From contig CM019063.1 in the NCBI GenBank assembly GCA_009667805.1, positions 193,916,954-193,980,953 of the forward strand: a stretch of 64,000 nt of DNA. The letters run 5' to 3'. Origin of the DNA: Leptobrachium leishanense (Eukaryota > Chordata > Amphibia > Anura > Megophryidae). A program made the translations under genes and the position numbers. The first letter of the stretch is position 1. Every line of letters begins with the position of its first letter. Below, piece after piece: positions 62,260 to 64,000 of the stretch. The notes under the pieces are model-generated. The model was not told where the DNA came from and searched no databases. It was given only the letters and a program-made list of their open reading frames with translations.

Positions 62260-62938
62260 GCACTATTCCATAGTGAATGCTAACATTAGCTTTCGAATAT
62301 GTAAGTATTACCGCTAGGATAAGTAAGTAACGCATGCCACCAATATTACCTTCCTGACGCTAAACCTGTAAGAAATCCGTTACCGCATCGGTGATTGCGG
62401 TAGCTTGCACAAGCTTATTGTACTTTGCGCTCCGCATGTTAATGATTGGAAATCCTATACTTAATTAGTATTTTTATAAGTAAGGTATTGCAAAGTGTTG
62501 GCACTAATTACTGTAGGGGCACGCACCAAAATTTTAGCCGGTGCTAAATGATTCCGCATTTGCAAAATCATTTGGTGCCCCCTCCCAATAAATCCGATAT
62601 TCACTTCTCATCCCGCGGCGAGAACATGGCCTGATCCACCGCTTCTTGTCGTCGGCACCAGAGTGAGACTGGAAACAAATAGTTTCCATTCTCCTTCTGC
62701 AATCACTCCGCAGGCCTGGAAGTGCAAACCTCTGAGTCCTATGGACTCCTGGAGCTGATACTCATGAAAGCGCTACCGCAAGTATCCCAGCACTTAACGC
62801 TGCTTCTGGGGCAAGGTGCCAGACCAGCGCCTGCCCCGGAATGTCACGCTAAAATGGAGATGCTATGGGGAAAGTTGCAGGTGCAGATTTTCCCCGTTAG
62901 CGTGCCCATTTTAGCGTACAGTAGGGAATAAGGTCCCT
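62260..62938. mobile_element. MITE of the gggcactatt family, copy 3
   Basis: Left gggcactattccatagtg, right cagtagggaataaggtccc, loosely complementary. Interior blocks (gcgctccgcatgttaatg, gcgcctgccccgg) recur at 3.1 and 58.5 kb. Non-coding. Confidence 0.55.
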
Positions 62939-63111
62939 TATGTTTATGCAAGTTGTTTGGCTATGGTTCTTGCAAAAATACTGATAGTGTTGTTTTCTCT
63001 TCTGTCCAGTGATGTATTAAAAAAGCATGAGATACATTTTTGGCAAGCACTAGAATTTACTTTGTATAATACCTCATGTAAATTACATTTTAATAATTAT
63101 TGCCATTTATA

Positions 63112-64000
63112 CAGTCAGGTCCAGAAATATTGGGACATCGACACAATTCCAACATCTTTGGCTCTATACACCACCACAATGGAGTTGGAATGAAACAAAC
63201 ACCATGTGCTTTAACTGCAGACTGTCAGCTTTAATTTGAGGATATGTACATCCAACTCAGGTGAACGTTGTAGGACTTACAGCAGTTTGCAGATGTGCCT
63301 CCCACTTGTTAAGGGACCAAAGGTAATGGGACAATTGGCTTCTCAGCTGTTCCATGGCCAGGTGTGTGATATTCCCTCATTACCCCAATTACAATGTGCA
63401 GATAAAAGGCCCAGAGTTCATTTCAAGTGTGCTATTTGCATTTGGAATCTGTTGCTGTCAACTCTCAAGATGAGATCCAAAGAGCTGTCACTATCAGTGA
63501 AGCAAGCCATCATTAGGCTATAGAAATAAACCCATCAGAGATAGCAAGAACATTAGGTGTGGCAAAAACAACTGTTTGGAACATTCTCAAAAAGAAGGAA
63601 CGCACCGGGGAGCTCAGCAACACCAAAAGACCCGGGAGACTACGGAAAACAACTGTGGTGGATGACCGAAGAATTCTTTCCCTGGTGAAGAAAACACCCT
63701 TCACAACAGTTGGCCAGATCAAGAACACTCTCCAGGAGGTAGGTGTATGTGTGTCAAAGTCAACAATCAAGAGAAGACTTCACCAGAGTGAATACAGAGG
63801 GTTCACCACAAGATTTAAACCATTGGTGAGCCTCAAAAACAGGAAGGCCAGATTAGCCTTTGCCGAACAACACCTAACAAAGCCTTCACAGTTCTGGAAC
63901 AAGATCCTATGGACAGATGAGACCAAGATCAACTTGTACCAGAGTGATGGGAAGAGAAGAGTATGGAGAAGGAAAGGAACTGCTCATGAATGATCCTAAG
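63112..64000 (+). mobile_element. Tc1/mariner element 4, cut by the window end
   Basis: Begins cagtcaggtccagaaatatt after TA. The inverted repeat and the left part of the transposase are present; the right end lies outside. Confidence 0.93.
63470..63993 (+). pseudogene. Tc1 transposase, partial (element 4)
   Basis: Starts MRSKELSLSVKQAIIRL, then an early stop near 63520, then an open stretch with VAKTTVWNILKKKERTGEL, DTLQEVG-like NTLQEVGVCVSKSTIKRRL, and [15 protein letters not shown] with the first catalytic Asp. A frame stop at 63993 follows a TAHE segment. Dead, though less worn than the other copies. Confidence 0.9.

Overview
The window looks like nuclear DNA from a vertebrate, most likely a frog or another amphibian. 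It is mostly layered transposable elements: L1-, L2/CR1- and Penelope-like retroelements, Tc1/mariner, hAT-like and Harbinger-like DNA transposons, LTR elements and a Helitron. Small exons with GT/AG splice sites are scattered between them. I see no bacterial operons, CRISPR arrays, tRNA or rRNA genes. The amphibian call is an inference from repeat style, not a proof.

One host gene runs left to right through almost the whole window (4172-61301). I rebuilt 14 exons from reading frame, splice sites and phase. They join without a phase conflict into 2424 coding bases (807 residues plus a stop). The product has an N-terminal DUF4062-type domain, a NACHT/STAND ATPase core with Walker A and Walker B, a helical region, and a cysteine-rich C-terminus that probably binds zinc. 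Relatives with this start are TEP1, NPHP3 and NWD1, but no WD40 or TPR repeats follow here. The first exons are missing or unrecognised. The gene is the best candidate for an interesting, little-described system.

Layout. 1-4171: a minisatellite with a palindrome-rich GC block, a hAT-like element and MITEs. 4172-4342: exon 1 of the model. Intron 1 (4343-22929) is dominated by one Tc1 copy broken up by later insertions, including two nearly full-length L1 elements with perfect target-site duplications. Intron 2 holds an L1 derivative and repeats. Intron 3 (27737-47055) holds a Penelope-like fragment split by a hAT MITE and by a young, pol-less LTR retrotransposon with 1.08 kb LTRs. It also holds a near-perfect 165-bp palindrome, a hAT-like element containing a solo LTR and a Tc1, and another Tc1 with its own solo LTR. 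Exons 4-7 cluster at 47.0-48.5 kb. Intron 7 carries a 2.0 kb Helitron whose body is a 1.4 kb minisatellite related to the one at position 1. Exons 8-14 lie at 53.6-61.3 kb among foldback and Harbinger-like elements. A Tc1 copy begins at 63112 and runs off the window.

Most long open frames belong to decayed transposons or to the minisatellites. The only cellular coding sequence I can defend is the STAND gene.
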